Positions 1 to 11,301 are shown, numbered from the stretch's first letter. The stretch is 64,000 nucleotides of DNA from Sphingomonas pokkalii (GCF_003096275.1 NZ_QENQ01000001.1:334024-398023); one strand, 5' to 3'. Numbers and translations: made by a program. The notes: a model not told the origin generated them from the letters alone.

Positions 1-573
1 GAACTTGCCGACCTTGTAGACATGCACGTTGATGCCGAGCTTGTCGGTCAGGCCCTTGTAATAGAGCTGGCGCCCGCCCGGCCCCATGAACAGCGATCCC
101 CCCATCGGATGGACCCAGATTTCGGTGGCATTGGCCGCGATCTGATAGCCGCTGTCGGTATAGGCGGTGGCATAGGCGAGCACCGGCTTGCCGGCGGCCC
201 GCACGCGGCCCACCGCGGCGGCGACTTCACTCACCGTGGCGGGATAGCCGCCCATGAAACTGTCGAGATCGAGAACCACCGCCTTCACCCGGCCATCGCC
301 CTTGGCCGCATCGAGCGCGCGGATCACATCGCGGGCGCTGATCTGGCGGGCGGCGCGGGCACCGCTAAGCGCCGCAAGCGGGTCCCCTTCGCTTTCCTGC
401 TCCACCAACGCCCCGTTGAACGCCACCACGAGCGCGCCGTCGCGAATCGTTGCCGGTGTAGGGCGGTGCGACAGCGCGGCGAACAGCGCGGAGAAGAACA
501 GGAGCAGCAGGATCAGGACGAGCAGGTCCTTGATTCCGACGAGTATCTTCCAGGCGGTACGAACCAGCTTCAC
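1..573 (-). CDS. sppA: signal peptide peptidase SppA, N-terminal part (cut by window edge)
   Basis: This is the first 191 codons of an S49-family membrane serine protease that cleaves residual signal peptides in the inner membrane. One hydrophobic anchor is visible at about residues 10-30, followed by the periplasmic protease fold. The segments [26 protein letters not shown] and [16 protein letters not shown] are typical of SppA. The window ends at YKVGKF, just before the expected catalytic lysine motif (YKSxVEP), so neither catalytic residue can be checked. I chose the GTG start at 571-573 because AGGAG lies six bases upstream. An in-frame ATG ten codons earlier has no such site. The gene is divergent from groES. 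Confidence 0.85.
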   Translation of the reverse strand, partial: MKLVRTAWKILVGIKDLLVLILLLLFFSALFAALSHRPTPATIRDGALVVAFNGALVEQESEGDPLAALSGARAARQISARDVIRALDAAKGDGRVKAVVLDLDSFMGGYPATVSEVAAAVGRVRAAGKPVLAYATAYTDSGYQIAANATEIWVHPMGGSLFMGPGGRQLYYKGLTDKLGINVHVYKVGKF

Positions 574-682
574 CGGCAGCTCCTCAAAGCGTATTGCTTT
601 CATCTGCTACCGGATGCGCCCGACAGAGGCAACGACCCGTATTATCGCGCCAACACGGCGAAAAAAGTTGCGCCGCCCCCCG

Positions 683-711
683 TTGACGAAGTGAAATCGC
701 CTCCACATATC
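683..711 (+). promoter_or_regulatory. groESL promoter (candidate)
   Basis: TTGACG at 683-688 is followed after 17 bases by CATATC at 706-711. This places the transcription start inside or next to the CIRCE operator, as expected for HrcA-repressed promoters. The -10 box is a weak match, so the exact boxes are an inference. Confidence 0.5.
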
Positions 712-718
712 CCGGGTG

Positions 719-745
719 TTAGCACTCCGGGGGACCGAGTGCTAA
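719..745 (+). promoter_or_regulatory. CIRCE operator (HrcA binding site) of groESL
   Basis: A perfect inverted repeat, TTAGCACTC-N9-GAGTGCTAA, lies 32 bases upstream of the groES start codon. It matches the canonical CIRCE consensus at all 18 arm positions. CIRCE is the operator of the heat-shock repressor HrcA, so the operon is expected to be repressed at normal temperature and released when GroEL is titrated by misfolded protein. Confidence 0.97.
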
Positions 746-777
746 ACACCGAAATCCACCTGAAAGAGGATCAGGCA

Positions 778-1065
778 ATGAACTTCCGTCCGTTGCACGA
801 CCGCGTGCTCGTTCGCCGCGTCGAAGCCGAGGAAAAGACCGCCGGCGGGATCATCATCCCCGATACCGCCAAGGAAAAACCGCAGGAAGGCGAAGTCGTC
901 GCCGTCGGCACCGGCACCAAGGCCGAAGATGGCAAGGTGACCCCGCTCGACGTCAAGTCGGGCGATCGCATCCTGTTCGGCAAGTGGTCCGGCACCGAAG
1001 TGAAGGTGAACGGCGAAGACCTGCTGATCATGAAGGAAAGCGACATCCTCGGCATCGTCGGCTGA
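778..1065 (+). CDS. groES: co-chaperonin GroES
   Basis: The 95-residue protein is the GroES heptamer lid that caps GroEL during ATP-driven folding. The start [14 protein letters not shown], the mobile-loop region [21 protein letters not shown] (about residues 17-37) and the C-terminal ESDILGIV are all family signatures, and the length is standard. The ATG at 778 is preceded by AAAGAGGA, a good ribosome site. A longer open frame runs upstream but crosses the promoter and CIRCE operator, so it is not coding. groEL follows after 56 bases in the same operon. Confidence 0.98.
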   Translation: MNFRPLHDRVLVRRVEAEEKTAGGIIIPDTAKEKPQEGEVVAVGTGTKAEDGKVTPLDVKSGDRILFGKWSGTEVKVNGEDLLIMKESDILGIVG

Positions 1066-1109
1066 GCGACCTCGCGAACCTCAACTACCTGAAACTTAGC
1101 GAAATTTGA

Positions 1110-2765
<1,656 letters not shown>

Positions 2766-2891
2766 TCGTGACGGCCCGGGGCAGCCTCGGCTGCTCCGGG
2801 ACTCGGCCACGATCCGGACGGCGGGCGGCCAAGCCGCCGACCCGACCGACGGCGCGAATGCACTTCGCGCCGGTCCGCTCGAAGCACATAG

Positions 2892-2927
2892 AAAAGGGCC
2901 GGCGGAGCGATCCGCCGGCCCTTTTTT
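2892..2927 (+). terminator. Rho-independent terminator of groESL
   Basis: A 15-bp perfect stem (AAAAGGGCCGGCGGA paired with TCCGCCGGCCCTTTT, loop GCGA) ends in a run of six T. It lies about 125 bases after the groEL stop codon. Confidence 0.93.
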
Positions 2928-2933
2928 GTTGGC

Positions 2934-3046
2934 GTCCCCCTCACCCTTCCGCCGCTTCGCGGCTCCCTCCCTCTCCCACAAGGGGAGAGGGAGCAGTACG
3001 CCGCATCTCCCTCTCCCCTTGTGGGAGAGGGAAGGGTGAGGGGGAC
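2934..3046. repeat. intergenic palindromic repeat (CTCTCCC family), copy 1
   Basis: The outer arms GTCCCCCTCACCCTTCC (2934-2950) and GGAAGGGTGAGGGGGAC (3030-3046) are exact reverse complements. Inside them, CTCCCTCTCCC-type blocks pair with GGGAGAGGGAG-type blocks. The element sits between the 3' ends of groEL and the convergent oleate hydratase gene. It resembles the element at 7015-7130 in composition and architecture. Repeats of this type are common in sphingomonad intergenic DNA. Confidence 0.85.
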
Positions 3047-3053
3047 TTGCCCC

Positions 3054-5042
3054 TTACCGCTCCTTCACACCGGCCATCCAGCCGCGCACCGTATCCGCCG
3101 CTTCGTTTACCCACTGGCTCCCGCGCCCGAACAGCCCCGTGAGCTCTTCCTCCACCCGGTGCAGCGCATCGCCGTCCTTCTCGGGCAGCGGCGGCAGGAT
3201 ATGGGCGAAATAGCTCTTGCCGAGCAGCCGGTGGAGCAGCCGTTCGCCCGGAAAGGGTTCGCCATTGTTGAGCGCGCGCGCCCCGCGCAGCAGGTTGCGG
3301 ATGTCGTATTGGGTGGGGCTGATGTCCGGCACCTGCTTCAGCACGCCCAGCAGCGTGTAGACGCCGATCCGCGCGGTGCGGATCGAGCTTTCCATCGTGA
3401 AGACGATGTCGTTCGCCGTCTCCACGAACTGCCCGACCAGCGCGAGATTGGTGCAGCCCTCGGGCACCACCGCCGGCCGATCCCCGGCGGCGCGCGGCAT
3501 GAACTCGGCGGTGATGTACGGCATCAGCGCCAGGCGAACCTTGGTCGCCTCCGCCACCGCCCCCACCTGGTCCTCGCCGATGCCGAGATGGAAGCAGATC
3601 TCCTCCAGTATCTCGCGACCGGTGCAATCGGGCATCGCCTTGGCCACCTTGTCGCCGGCCACGTCCATCCGCAGCGCATAGGCCCATAGCACCAGCACGT
3701 CCTCGGGCTGGTCGGGGAAATGCGGCTGGCGGTTGCAGGTGACGCTGAGCAGCCATTTCGAGTCGGTGAAGGTGAGGATCCCGCCGGTGACGGTGCGCCC
3801 CGAATAGGGATCGTTGACCGCGAGTTCCTTCAGCCGATCGACCAGCGGCGAGGGCCGGCAGGTGAGCGTCGCCGATTCCCACATCGAGCGGGCGACATCG
3901 CCGCAGAATCTGTCCGGCGCACCGAACAGCGGCGATTGCGCGGCGAGGTTGCGCCACAGCGTCCAGTCGCTGTCCGCCCCCGGATCATGCGCGCCGCGGG
4001 CCAGCACCGGTGCCCGGTCCATGTCGCCATAGGCGGTACCCTCGGTCATCGAACCCGGCAGCACGAAGACAAGGTCCTCCGCCGCCACCGGCAGCACCGT
4101 CGCCGCGCCGCCGATCATCGCCCGGATGCCGGTGACGGTGCGCTTCTCGCCCTCCACGGCGAAATCGAGATCATAGGCTCGGGTATCGAACTGGAAGCAC
4201 ACGCCCTGTTCCCGCAGCATCTTGGTGAGCGGGCGGACGAAGCTGTCGAACTGGTCGTATTTCGGGAACACCACCACCGACATGTCGGCAAAGCCATCCA
4301 CCGAATCGAGGAAGCGGTGGAGGTAGAGCTTCATCTCCAGCAGGCTGTGCCAGGGCTGGAAGGCGAACATGGTACGGAACAGCGCCCAGAAATTGGTTTC
4401 GAAGAAACCGGCGTTGAAATAGCTGTCGATGGTGGCATCCCCCACCTCGTCCTTGCGCTTGAGCAGCAGCCGGACGATCTCCCACTGGTCCTTGCGCGAC
4501 AGGCCGAAGCTGCGGAAATCCTTGATCGCGCCCTGCTGGTGCATCAGCCGCGCTTTGGAATAATTGGGGTCGCGATCGTTCACCCAGCGATATTCGTCGA
4601 GCACGCTGTAGCCGGCGGGCAGCTCCAGCGCGGGGACATCCTGGAACAGGTCCCAGAGATTGTCGTAATTCCAGTTCATCTCGCGGCCGCCGCGGATCAG
4701 ATAGCCACGCTCCGCATCGCCGGCGCCGTCCAGCGACCCGCCCTCGATCTGCGCGGCATCGAGGATGGTGATGTTCTCCGGCGGCATATGGCCGTCACGG
4801 ATCAGGTAGAAGGCGGCGGCCAGCCCGGCGATGCCGCTACCGACGATCCATGCCTTGCGGTTCGCCACACCCGGCGTCGGCAGCGGGCGGTTGCGGGCAT
4901 AGGGGCTCCAGAAGTCGGGCGGCGGCAGGGTATTTTCCGCGCGCTGGCACCAATAGCCGGCGGTCGTGTCCGGCGCATGGACAAAGCCTTGCGGCGCAGC
5001 ATTGGCCTGCGCGGCGATCCATTCGGGGGTGGGACGGGGCAT
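3054..5042 (-). CDS. ohyA: oleate hydratase (FAD-dependent, MCRA family)
   Basis: The 662-residue protein belongs to the myosin-cross-reactive-antigen family, which adds water to cis-9 double bonds of oleate and similar fatty acids to give 10-hydroxy acids, using FAD as a structural cofactor. The dinucleotide-binding motif GSGIAG is at residues 68-73. RGGREM carries Glu121 and LYLHRF carries Tyr240; these align with the catalytic Glu122 and Tyr241 of the Elizabethkingia enzyme. Length and both catalytic residues are normal, so activity is likely. In bacteria the enzyme is thought to detoxify free unsaturated fatty acids. The gene is monocistronic and convergent with groEL. Confidence 0.95.
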   Translation of the reverse strand: MPRPTPEWIAAQANAAPQGFVHAPDTTAGYWCQRAENTLPPPDFWSPYARNRPLPTPGVANRKAWIVGSGIAGLAAAFYLIRDGHMPPENITILDAAQIEGGSLDGAGDAERGYLIRGGREMNWNYDNLWDLFQDVPALELPAGYSVLDEYRWVNDRDPNYSKARLMHQQGAIKDFRSFGLSRKDQWEIVRLLLKRKDEVGDATIDSYFNAGFFETNFWALFRTMFAFQPWHSLLEMKLYLHRFLDSVDGFADMSVVVFPKYDQFDSFVRPLTKMLREQGVCFQFDTRAYDLDFAVEGEKRTVTGIRAMIGGAATVLPVAAEDLVFVLPGSMTEGTAYGDMDRAPVLARGAHDPGADSDWTLWRNLAAQSPLFGAPDRFCGDVARSMWESATLTCRPSPLVDRLKELAVNDPYSGRTVTGGILTFTDSKWLLSVTCNRQPHFPDQPEDVLVLWAYALRMDVAGDKVAKAMPDCTGREILEEICFHLGIGEDQVGAVAEATKVRLALMPYITAEFMPRAAGDRPAVVPEGCTNLALVGQFVETANDIVFTMESSIRTARIGVYTLLGVLKQVPDISPTQYDIRNLLRGARALNNGEPFPGERLLHRLLGKSYFAHILPPLPEKDGDALHRVEEELTGLFGRGSQWVNEAADTVRGWMAGVKER

Positions 5043-5134
5043 GATGCGATCCTCCTGAATCCAGCGGGTGTGTCGCCGCCGGATTCAGGCAGATCTGCGC
5101 AGGCGCGTATCCGTAATGTTGGCAGGCTGCGGAA

Positions 5135-5683
5135 TCAGTCCTTGCGATCGTCCTTCTTGTCGTCCTTGTCGTCGACGGGGAGCGACGGCACGGCCGCGCG
5201 CGCCGTGGCGGTCGGCGCAGCCGGCGGCTTGCAGCCCTTCGAGACGCCCAGGCCTTTCAGATAGGCGCGGCGGATGGTGCCGCCATAGAGCGCGGCGGTG
5301 AGCCGCTTCTCCTGCTTGTCGGCACCGGTCACCATCCGCACCAGCCCGAAGCCGGGGATCAGCGCGCCGACGATCGCACGGCTGCCGGCGGCGGCGATCG
5401 CACCGCCATTGCCGCCCTTGGCTTCGGGTGCATCGGCATCGGTACCCAGCACGCCGTTGAGCTCGACGATGCCGGCGCGAATTTGTGCGCAGCTCTTGGT
5501 ACCCCGCGACGAATAGGGTGCGGAGGCGGCGAGCAGCAACACGTCGGGAATCTTCTTCTCGTTGATGCGCAGGTCGCGCAGCGGCGCCTGCGCGCCGTCG
5601 CCGACGCTCTGTTTCTGCTGCTGCGCCAGCCCCGGCGTCGCCAACAGGATTGCGGCCATCCCGGCCGCCAAAATGATCCGCAT
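5135..5683 (-). CDS. secreted hypothetical protein with charged C-terminus
   Basis: The 182-residue protein begins [22 protein letters not shown], a clear Sec signal peptide with cleavage expected near residue 20. I chose this ATG because it starts the signal peptide and has GGGAGAC upstream; an earlier in-frame ATG would bury the signal peptide. The mature part contains one conspicuous glycine/alanine stretch (about residues 90-110) and ends in an Asp/Lys-rich tail ([12 protein letters not shown]). I recognise no family. It is probably a periplasmic protein. Its divergent neighbour is serC. Confidence 0.7.
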   Translation of the reverse strand: MRIILAAGMAAILLATPGLAQQQKQSVGDGAQAPLRDLRINEKKIPDVLLLAASAPYSSRGTKSCAQIRAGIVELNGVLGTDADAPEAKGGNGGAIAAAGSRAIVGALIPGFGLVRMVTGADKQEKRLTAALYGGTIRRAYLKGLGVSKGCKPPAAPTATARAAVPSLPVDDKDDKKDDRKD

Positions 5684-5784
5684 CTTCAGTCTCCCTGTTG
5701 TCCTGCAAAGCTGCGCAGCAAAGGCGTGGGGCGGCAACATTGTTCCATCGCAACGATGTGCGGAATTGACTTTTGTGCGCCCGC

Positions 5785-5849
5785 CGTTAGGGCCGTCGAC
5801 GGGCCACGCGGTCCCAACGCCGCGCGTGCTCTCTGCAAGGAGAGACTAT
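5785..5849 (+). ncRNA. candidate serC leader RNA (serC motif)
   Basis: The 5' leader of serC holds two potential hairpins. GGCC at about 5800 can pair with GGCC after GTCGACG. CTCTC (5829-5833) pairs with GAGAG (5840-5844) around loop TGCAAG, and that second arm is the Shine-Dalgarno sequence of serC. A possible -35 box TTGACT lies at 5766-5771. A conserved serC RNA element in front of serC-serA operons is known from alphaproteobacteria (the same survey that found SAM-II). Assigning this leader to it is an inference from position and structure. Confidence 0.5.
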
Positions 5850-7007
5850 ATGACTGATTTGACTGCCGCCGACGCCATTCTTGCGCCTGCGAAGCCCGCC
5901 ACCAAACCGGCGCGTCCCTATTTTTCCTCCGGTCCTTGCGCCAAGCCCCCGGGCTGGTCGCCCGAGAAGCTCGCCGTCGAGTCGCTCGGCCGCTCGCACC
6001 GCTCGAAGCTGGGCAAGAACCGTCTCCAATATTGCATCGACCTGATGCGCGAGCTGCTCCGCCTGCCGGACACGCACCGCATCGGCATCGTGCCGGGCTC
6101 GGATACCGGCGCCTTCGAAATGGCGATGTGGACGATGCTCGGCGCCCGCCCCGTCACCACGCTCGCCTGGGAAAGCTTCGGTGAAGGTTGGGTCACCGAT
6201 GCCGCCAAGCAGCTCAAGCTCGATCCCACCGTGCTGCGCGCCGATTACGGCCAGCTGCCCGATCTGAACGCGGTCGACTGGTCGAACGACGTGCTGTTCA
6301 CCTGGAACGGCACCACCTCGGGCGCGCGCGTGCCGAACGGCGACTGGATCCCGGCCGACCGCGAGGGCCTGAGCTTCGCCGACGCCACCTCGGCGGTGTT
6401 CGCCTATGATCTGCCCTGGGACAAGATCGACGTCGCCACCTTCTCCTGGCAGAAGGTGCTGGGCGGCGAAGGCGCGCACGGCGTGCTGATCCTCGGCCCC
6501 CGCGCGGTCGAGCGGCTCGAAACCTACACCCCCGCCTGGCCGCTGCCCAAGGTGTTCCGCCTCGTCTCCAAGGGCAAGCTCGCCGAGGGCGTGTTCAAGG
6601 GCGAGACGATCAACACGCCGTCGATGCTGGCGGTGGAAGACGCGATCTTCGCGCTCGAATGGGGCAAGGGGCTGGGCGGCGCCGAGGGGCTGATCGCCCG
6701 TTCGGACGCCAATGCCGCCGCGCTCGACAAGATCGTCGCCGAGCGCGACTGGCTGGGCCACCTCGCCGAGGATCCGGCGATCCGTTCGCGCACCAGCGTG
6801 TGCCTGACGGTCGAGGGCGCCGATGCCGACTTCATCAAGAAGTTCGCCGGCCTGCTCGAAAAGGAAGGCGCGGCCTATGACGTGGCCGGCTATCGCGACG
6901 CGCCGGCGGGCCTGCGCATCTGGTGCGGCGCCACTGTCGACACCGCCGATATCGAGGCGCTCGGCCCCTGGCTCGACTGGGCCTACGCCACCGCCAAGGC
7001 GGGCTGA
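5850..7007 (+). CDS. serC: phosphoserine aminotransferase
   Basis: The 385-residue class V aminotransferase converts 3-phosphohydroxypyruvate and glutamate to phosphoserine, the second step of serine biosynthesis, and can also serve pyridoxal phosphate synthesis. The N-terminal [12 protein letters not shown] and the PLP-lysine motif [12 protein letters not shown] (Lys202) are visible, as is the PLP-contacting Asp in FADATSAVF (Asp178). The ATG at 5850 follows AAGGAGAGA, a strong ribosome site that lies inside the leader hairpin. serA follows on the same strand beyond a 116-bp palindromic repeat, so the two are probably co-transcribed. Confidence 0.97.
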   Translation: MTDLTAADAILAPAKPATKPARPYFSSGPCAKPPGWSPEKLAVESLGRSHRSKLGKNRLQYCIDLMRELLRLPDTHRIGIVPGSDTGAFEMAMWTMLGARPVTTLAWESFGEGWVTDAAKQLKLDPTVLRADYGQLPDLNAVDWSNDVLFTWNGTTSGARVPNGDWIPADREGLSFADATSAVFAYDLPWDKIDVATFSWQKVLGGEGAHGVLILGPRAVERLETYTPAWPLPKVFRLVSKGKLAEGVFKGETINTPSMLAVEDAIFALEWGKGLGGAEGLIARSDANAAALDKIVAERDWLGHLAEDPAIRSRTSVCLTVEGADADFIKKFAGLLEKEGAAYDVAGYRDAPAGLRIWCGATVDTADIEALGPWLDWAYATAKAG

Positions 7008-7014
7008 CCTATAG

Positions 7015-7130
7015 CCCTCTCCCCTCCGGGGAGAGGGTTGGGAGAGGGGCAGGACGATGCCGACTCTCCCGACGTTTGCGGTTCAAGACACATTCCCCTC
7101 TCCCCGGCCCTCTCCCCGGAGGGGAGAGGG
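7015..7130. repeat. intergenic palindromic repeat (CTCTCCC family), copy 2
   Basis: The left arm at 7015-7049 and right arm at 7095-7130 consist of CCCTCTCCCCTCC / GGGAGAGGGG blocks that are near-perfect reverse complements. The central 45 bases are unpaired. It fills the whole serC-serA gap, so in an operon transcript it would form a large hairpin between the two genes. It belongs to the same general family as the element at 2934-3046. Confidence 0.85.
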
Positions 7131-7150
7131 AGCGAAGATGGAGCATCCAA

Positions 7151-8728
7151 ATGCCCAAGGTACTGATTTCCGACAAGATGGACCCCAAGGCCGCGCAGAT
7201 CTTCCGCGAGCGCGGCGTCGAAGTGGACGAGATCACCGGCAAGACGCCCGACGAGCTCAAGGCGATCATCGGCAACTATGACGGCCTCGCCATCCGCAGC
7301 TCGACCAAGGTCACCAAGGACATTCTCGAGCACGCGCCGAACCTGAAGGTGATCGGCCGCGCCGGCATCGGCGTCGACAATGTCGACATCCCCGCCGCCT
7401 CGGCCAAGGGCGTGGTGGTGATGAACACCCCGTTCGGCAACTCGATCACCACCGCCGAACACGCCATCGCGCTGATGTTCGCGCTCGCCCGCCAGCTGCC
7501 CGAGGCCGATGCCTCGACCCAGGCGGGCAAGTGGGAGAAGAACCGCTTCATGGGCGTCGAGCTGACCGGCAAGACGCTGGGCCTGATCGGCGCGGGCAAT
7601 ATCGGCTCGATCGTCGCCGACCGTGCCATCGGCCTGCGGATGCGGGTGATCGCGTACGATCCGTTCCTCACGCCCGAGCGGGCGCTGGAAATGGGCGTCG
7701 AGAAGATGACGCTCGACGATCTGCTGCTGCGCGCCGACTTCATCACGCTGCACACCCCGCTGACCGACCAGACCCGCAACATTCTGAGCCGCGAGAATCT
7801 CGCCAAGACCAAGAAGGGCGTGCGGATCATCAACTGCGCGCGCGGCGGCCTGATCGACGAGGCGGCGCTCAAGGAAGGGCTGGAGAGCGGCCATATCGCC
7901 GGTGCCGCGCTCGACGTGTTCGCGGTGGAGCCCGCCAAGGAGCACCCGCTGTTCGGCACGCCGAACTTCGTCGCCACCCCGCACCTCGGCGCCTCGACCA
8001 CCGAAGCGCAGGTCAATGTCGCGATCCAGGTCGCCGAGCAGCTCGCCGACTATCTGGTCACCGGCGGCGTCACCAACGCGCTCAACGTGCCGAGCCTCTC
8101 GGCCGAGGAAGCGCCGCGCTTGAAGCCGTATATGGCGCTGGCCGAGAAGCTGGGCAGCCTGGTCGGCCAGCTGGCGCATGGCGAGCTCACCAGCATCGCG
8201 ATCGAAGTCGAGGGTGCGGCGGCCGAGCTCAACCAGAAGCCGATCACCAGCGCGGTGCTCGCCGGGCTGATGCGCGTCCATTCGGACACGGTGAACATGG
8301 TCAACGCGCCGTTCCTCGCCAAGGAGCGCGGGCTCGACGTGCGCGAAGTGCGCCATGACCGCGAGGGCGACTATCACACGCTGGTGCGGGTGACCGTCGG
8401 CACCGAAGCGGGCGATCGATCGGTGGCGGGCACGCTGTTCGGCAACGCCGCGCCGCGCCTGGTCGAGCTGTTCGGCATCAAGGTCGAGGCCGATCTGGCC
8501 GGCCACATGCTCTACATCGTCAACGAGGACGCGCCGGGCTTTATCGGCCGGCTCGGCACCACGCTGGGCGAGGCGGGCGTCAACATCGGCACCTTCCACC
8601 TCGGCCGTCGTTCGGCAGGCGGCGAGGCGATCCTGCTGCTCTCGGTGGACGAAGCGGTGGACGATGTCCTTCTCGCCAAGGTCCGCGCCCTCCCCGCCGT
8701 GAAGACCGCCATGGCGCTCGGCTTCTGA
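7151..8728 (+). CDS. serA: D-3-phosphoglycerate dehydrogenase, long form
   Basis: The 525-residue protein oxidises 3-phosphoglycerate to 3-phosphohydroxypyruvate with NAD, the first step of serine synthesis. The Rossmann motif GAGNIG is at residues 147-152 with the NAD-selective Asp170. The RGGLIDEAAL and HLGASTTEAQ motifs carry catalytic-site residues. An intervening ASB-type domain (about 320-450) and a C-terminal ACT domain (about 455-525) mark the long type I form, which is often allosterically regulated. The ATG at 7151 has GGAG seven bases upstream. It sits between serC and hisZ. Confidence 0.97.
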   Translation: MPKVLISDKMDPKAAQIFRERGVEVDEITGKTPDELKAIIGNYDGLAIRSSTKVTKDILEHAPNLKVIGRAGIGVDNVDIPAASAKGVVVMNTPFGNSITTAEHAIALMFALARQLPEADASTQAGKWEKNRFMGVELTGKTLGLIGAGNIGSIVADRAIGLRMRVIAYDPFLTPERALEMGVEKMTLDDLLLRADFITLHTPLTDQTRNILSRENLAKTKKGVRIINCARGGLIDEAALKEGLESGHIAGAALDVFAVEPAKEHPLFGTPNFVATPHLGASTTEAQVNVAIQVAEQLADYLVTGGVTNALNVPSLSAEEAPRLKPYMALAEKLGSLVGQLAHGELTSIAIEVEGAAAELNQKPITSAVLAGLMRVHSDTVNMVNAPFLAKERGLDVREVRHDREGDYHTLVRVTVGTEAGDRSVAGTLFGNAAPRLVELFGIKVEADLAGHMLYIVNEDAPGFIGRLGTTLGEAGVNIGTFHLGRRSAGGEAILLLSVDEAVDDVLLAKVRALPAVKTAMALGF

Positions 8729-8748
8729 AGCCATTAGGGGAGGCGCCC

Positions 8749-9846
8749 ATGACTGGTCTCCTCCCCGAAGGGTTTCACGATCGCCTGCCGCCTGCCGCCG
8801 ATGCCGCGGCGCGGCTCGAAACGCGCGTGCTGGGTCTCGCGCGTCTCTATGGCTATGAACAGGTCGATCCGCCGCTCGCCGAATTCGCCGACGAGCTGGC
8901 GACGCGGCTCAAGACCGGCGCGGTGCGCGATGCGGTGCGCTTCGTCGATCCGGTATCGCAGCGCAGCCTTGCCATCCGCCCGGACCTTACCGCGCAGGTC
9001 GGCCGCATCGCCGCCACCCGCATGGGCCACCATCCCCGACCCGTGCGGCTCTGCTATGCCGGACAGGTGCTCAAGCTGAAGGCCCCCGCGCTCGATCCGC
9101 GCCGGGCGATGCGCCAGATCGGCTGCGAGCTGATCGGCCGCGACAGCGTCGCCGCGGCGATGGAAGTCGTCCGCGTCGCGATCGAGGCGCTGCAATCGGC
9201 GGGCGTCGAGGGCCTCGCCATCGATTTCACCCTGCCCGACCTGGTCGATACGCTGGCCAGCGGCACGCTGCCGCCGGAAAAGCTCATCGCACTGCGCGAG
9301 CGGCTGGACGCCAAGGATGCCGGCGCCGTCGCGGCGATCGATCCCAACTATCTGCCGCTGATCGAGGCGGCGGGTCCGTTCGCGGGCGCGATGGCGAAGC
9401 TGCGCGCGACCGATGCCGGGACCGCGCTGGCAAGCCGGATCGACGGCCTCGCCACCATCGCGGCCAGCATCCCGGCAGGCGTCGCGCTGACGCTCGACCC
9501 CACCGAACGCCATGGCTTCGAATACCAGACCTGGCTGGGCTTCTCGATCTTCGCGCGCGGCGTGCGCGGCGAGATCGGCCGCGGCGGCACCTACACCGTG
9601 GTGCATGACGGCGGGCGGGAGGAGCCGGCAGTCGGCTTCTCGCTCTACGCCGATTCGATCCTGGATGCCGGCATCGGCGGCGATGCGCGGCGGCGGCTGT
9701 TCCTGCCCTTCGGCACCGACGTCGCCACTGGCGCCGGTCTGCGCGCACAGGGCTGGGTGACGGTGGCGGCGCTGGAGGCAGAGGATACGCCGCAGGCGCA
9801 GCTCTGCACCCATGTATTGCAGGACGGCGTGCCGACAGCCCTGTAG
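8749..9846 (+). CDS. hisZ: ATP phosphoribosyltransferase regulatory subunit HisZ
   Basis: The 365-residue protein is a class II histidyl-tRNA-synthetase paralogue that lacks the anticodon-binding domain. With the short HisG it forms the first enzyme of histidine biosynthesis and confers feedback inhibition. The start LPEGFHDRLPP, the motif-2-like SLAIRPDLTAQVGR and the late GRGGTYT segment fit HisZ. The short length and the absence of a C-terminal anticodon domain argue against HisS. It starts 20 bases after serA, so it is probably in the serC-serA transcription unit. hisG is not in the window. Confidence 0.92.
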   Translation: MTGLLPEGFHDRLPPAADAAARLETRVLGLARLYGYEQVDPPLAEFADELATRLKTGAVRDAVRFVDPVSQRSLAIRPDLTAQVGRIAATRMGHHPRPVRLCYAGQVLKLKAPALDPRRAMRQIGCELIGRDSVAAAMEVVRVAIEALQSAGVEGLAIDFTLPDLVDTLASGTLPPEKLIALRERLDAKDAGAVAAIDPNYLPLIEAAGPFAGAMAKLRATDAGTALASRIDGLATIAASIPAGVALTLDPTERHGFEYQTWLGFSIFARGVRGEIGRGGTYTVVHDGGREEPAVGFSLYADSILDAGIGGDARRRLFLPFGTDVATGAGLRAQGWVTVAALEAEDTPQAQLCTHVLQDGVPTAL

Positions 9847-9867
9847 GCTGCCAGCACTTTCCGATCG

Positions 9868-11301
9868 TCAGCCGGCCAGCAGGTCGCGCAGGTCCCCGGC
9901 TTCGATCTTGGCGAACGCCGCCGCAACGGCATCGCGATAGCGGGCATCCTCGGCCACGCGTGCCGGGAACACCTGGCGCAGCGCCAACGCCGCATCCACC
10001 GGCGCCTCGGCGATTGCCGCCGCCGCAAGCGTCTCCGCCAGCGGATCGGTGATCGCCTCGCCCGCACGGGCCTTGGCGCCGAGGAACGCGATCCACGCCG
10101 CCACCGGCACCGCCAGCCGCGTCACCGGACGCCCGGCATCGAGCGCCGCCGCCGTGGTATCGAGCAGGCGATAGGGCAGCTTCTGCGAACCGTCCCAGGC
10201 GATTTGCGACAGCAGGTGCCGGATCGCCGGGTTGCGGAACCGATCGAGCACCGCATCGACATAGCCGGGCACGTCCAGCCCATCGACCGGCCCCAGCGAG
10301 GCAGCGATGTCCTGATGCGCCAGCCGCGTGACGAAGCCGCCGAGCACGGCATCGGACATCGCCTCGAACACCGTTTCATGGCCCAGCATCAGGCCGATAT
10401 AGGCCAGGCTGGAATGGCTGCCGTTGAGGATGCGCAGCTTGGCCTGCTCATAGCCGCGGACGTCGCTGGTCAGCGTGACGCCGGCCGCCGCCAGATCCGG
10501 TCCGTTGGCCATGTCGAACCGCTGCAACACCCATTGGGTGAACGATTCGCGCTGCACCGCCGCCTTGTCCTCCACGCCCAGTTCGCCTGCCACCTTGGCG
10601 AGGAACGCGGCGTCGCTGGCCGGGGTGATGGAATCGACCATCGAATCGGGGAAGGCGACCTCGGCCGCGATCCAGTCAGCCAGGCCCGCATCCCATTCGC
10701 GCGCCAGCGCGACGCATGCCGCACGGAGCTTTCCGCCATTGCCGGTCATGTTGTCGCAGCAGAGCATCGCGAAGGGTGCCTCGCCCGCCGCACGGCGGTC
10801 GGCGAGGCCTGCGACGATCCAGCCGATCACGCTGGCCGGCTCGGCCGGGCGGGCACGATCCTGGACGATATCCGGATGATTCATGTCCAGGATGCCGTCG
10901 CCGCCCAGGCAATAGCCCTTCTCGGTCACCGTGCTGGTGGCGATCCGCACCTCGGGACTGGCGAGCAGCGCGCGCAGCCGTGCGCCTTCGCCGGGGCCGA
11001 TCGCATCGGAATGCGCGGCGATGATCCGGGTGGAGGGCGTGCGATCGATCACCGCCAGCGTATAGAGCCCGTCCTGCGCCTTCAGCGCATCGGTGGTGCT
11101 CCCGCTGCGCAGGGACACCGCGGCGATGCCCCAACGCGGATCGGAATCGAGCACCTTGTCGACGAATGCCGCCTGGTGGGCGCGGTGGAACGCACCGGGT
11201 CCGAAATGCACGATGCCGGTGCGGATCGCGGCCAGATCATGGCCGGGGCGGAGGATGCCGGCAGGAAGCCCGGCGAGCGCGGCGCGCGAAAGCATGGTCA
11301 T
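9868..11301 (-). CDS. mannitol/fructuronate dehydrogenase family oxidoreductase
   Basis: This is a 477-residue polyol-specific long-chain dehydrogenase, which interconverts mannitol and fructose, or mannonate/altronate and their keto acids, with NAD(P). The N-terminal nucleotide-binding region has IVHFGPGAFHRAHQAAF, and KLRILNGSHSSLAY contains the conserved catalytic lysine and histidine. The substrate cannot be told from sequence; mannitol 2-dehydrogenase and fructuronate reductase are the main options. I placed the start at the ATG ending at 11301. A TTG at 11337 is also in frame and would overlap the upstream stop, but it lacks a ribosome site. It follows the retropepsin gene by 32 bases. 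Confidence 0.88.
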   Translation of the reverse strand: MTMLSRAALAGLPAGILRPGHDLAAIRTGIVHFGPGAFHRAHQAAFVDKVLDSDPRWGIAAVSLRSGSTTDALKAQDGLYTLAVIDRTPSTRIIAAHSDAIGPGEGARLRALLASPEVRIATSTVTEKGYCLGGDGILDMNHPDIVQDRARPAEPASVIGWIVAGLADRRAAGEAPFAMLCCDNMTGNGGKLRAACVALAREWDAGLADWIAAEVAFPDSMVDSITPASDAAFLAKVAGELGVEDKAAVQRESFTQWVLQRFDMANGPDLAAAGVTLTSDVRGYEQAKLRILNGSHSSLAYIGLMLGHETVFEAMSDAVLGGFVTRLAHQDIAASLGPVDGLDVPGYVDAVLDRFRNPAIRHLLSQIAWDGSQKLPYRLLDTTAAALDAGRPVTRLAVPVAAWIAFLGAKARAGEAITDPLAETLAAAAIAEAPVDAALALRQVFPARVAEDARYRDAVAAAFAKIEAGDLRDLLAG

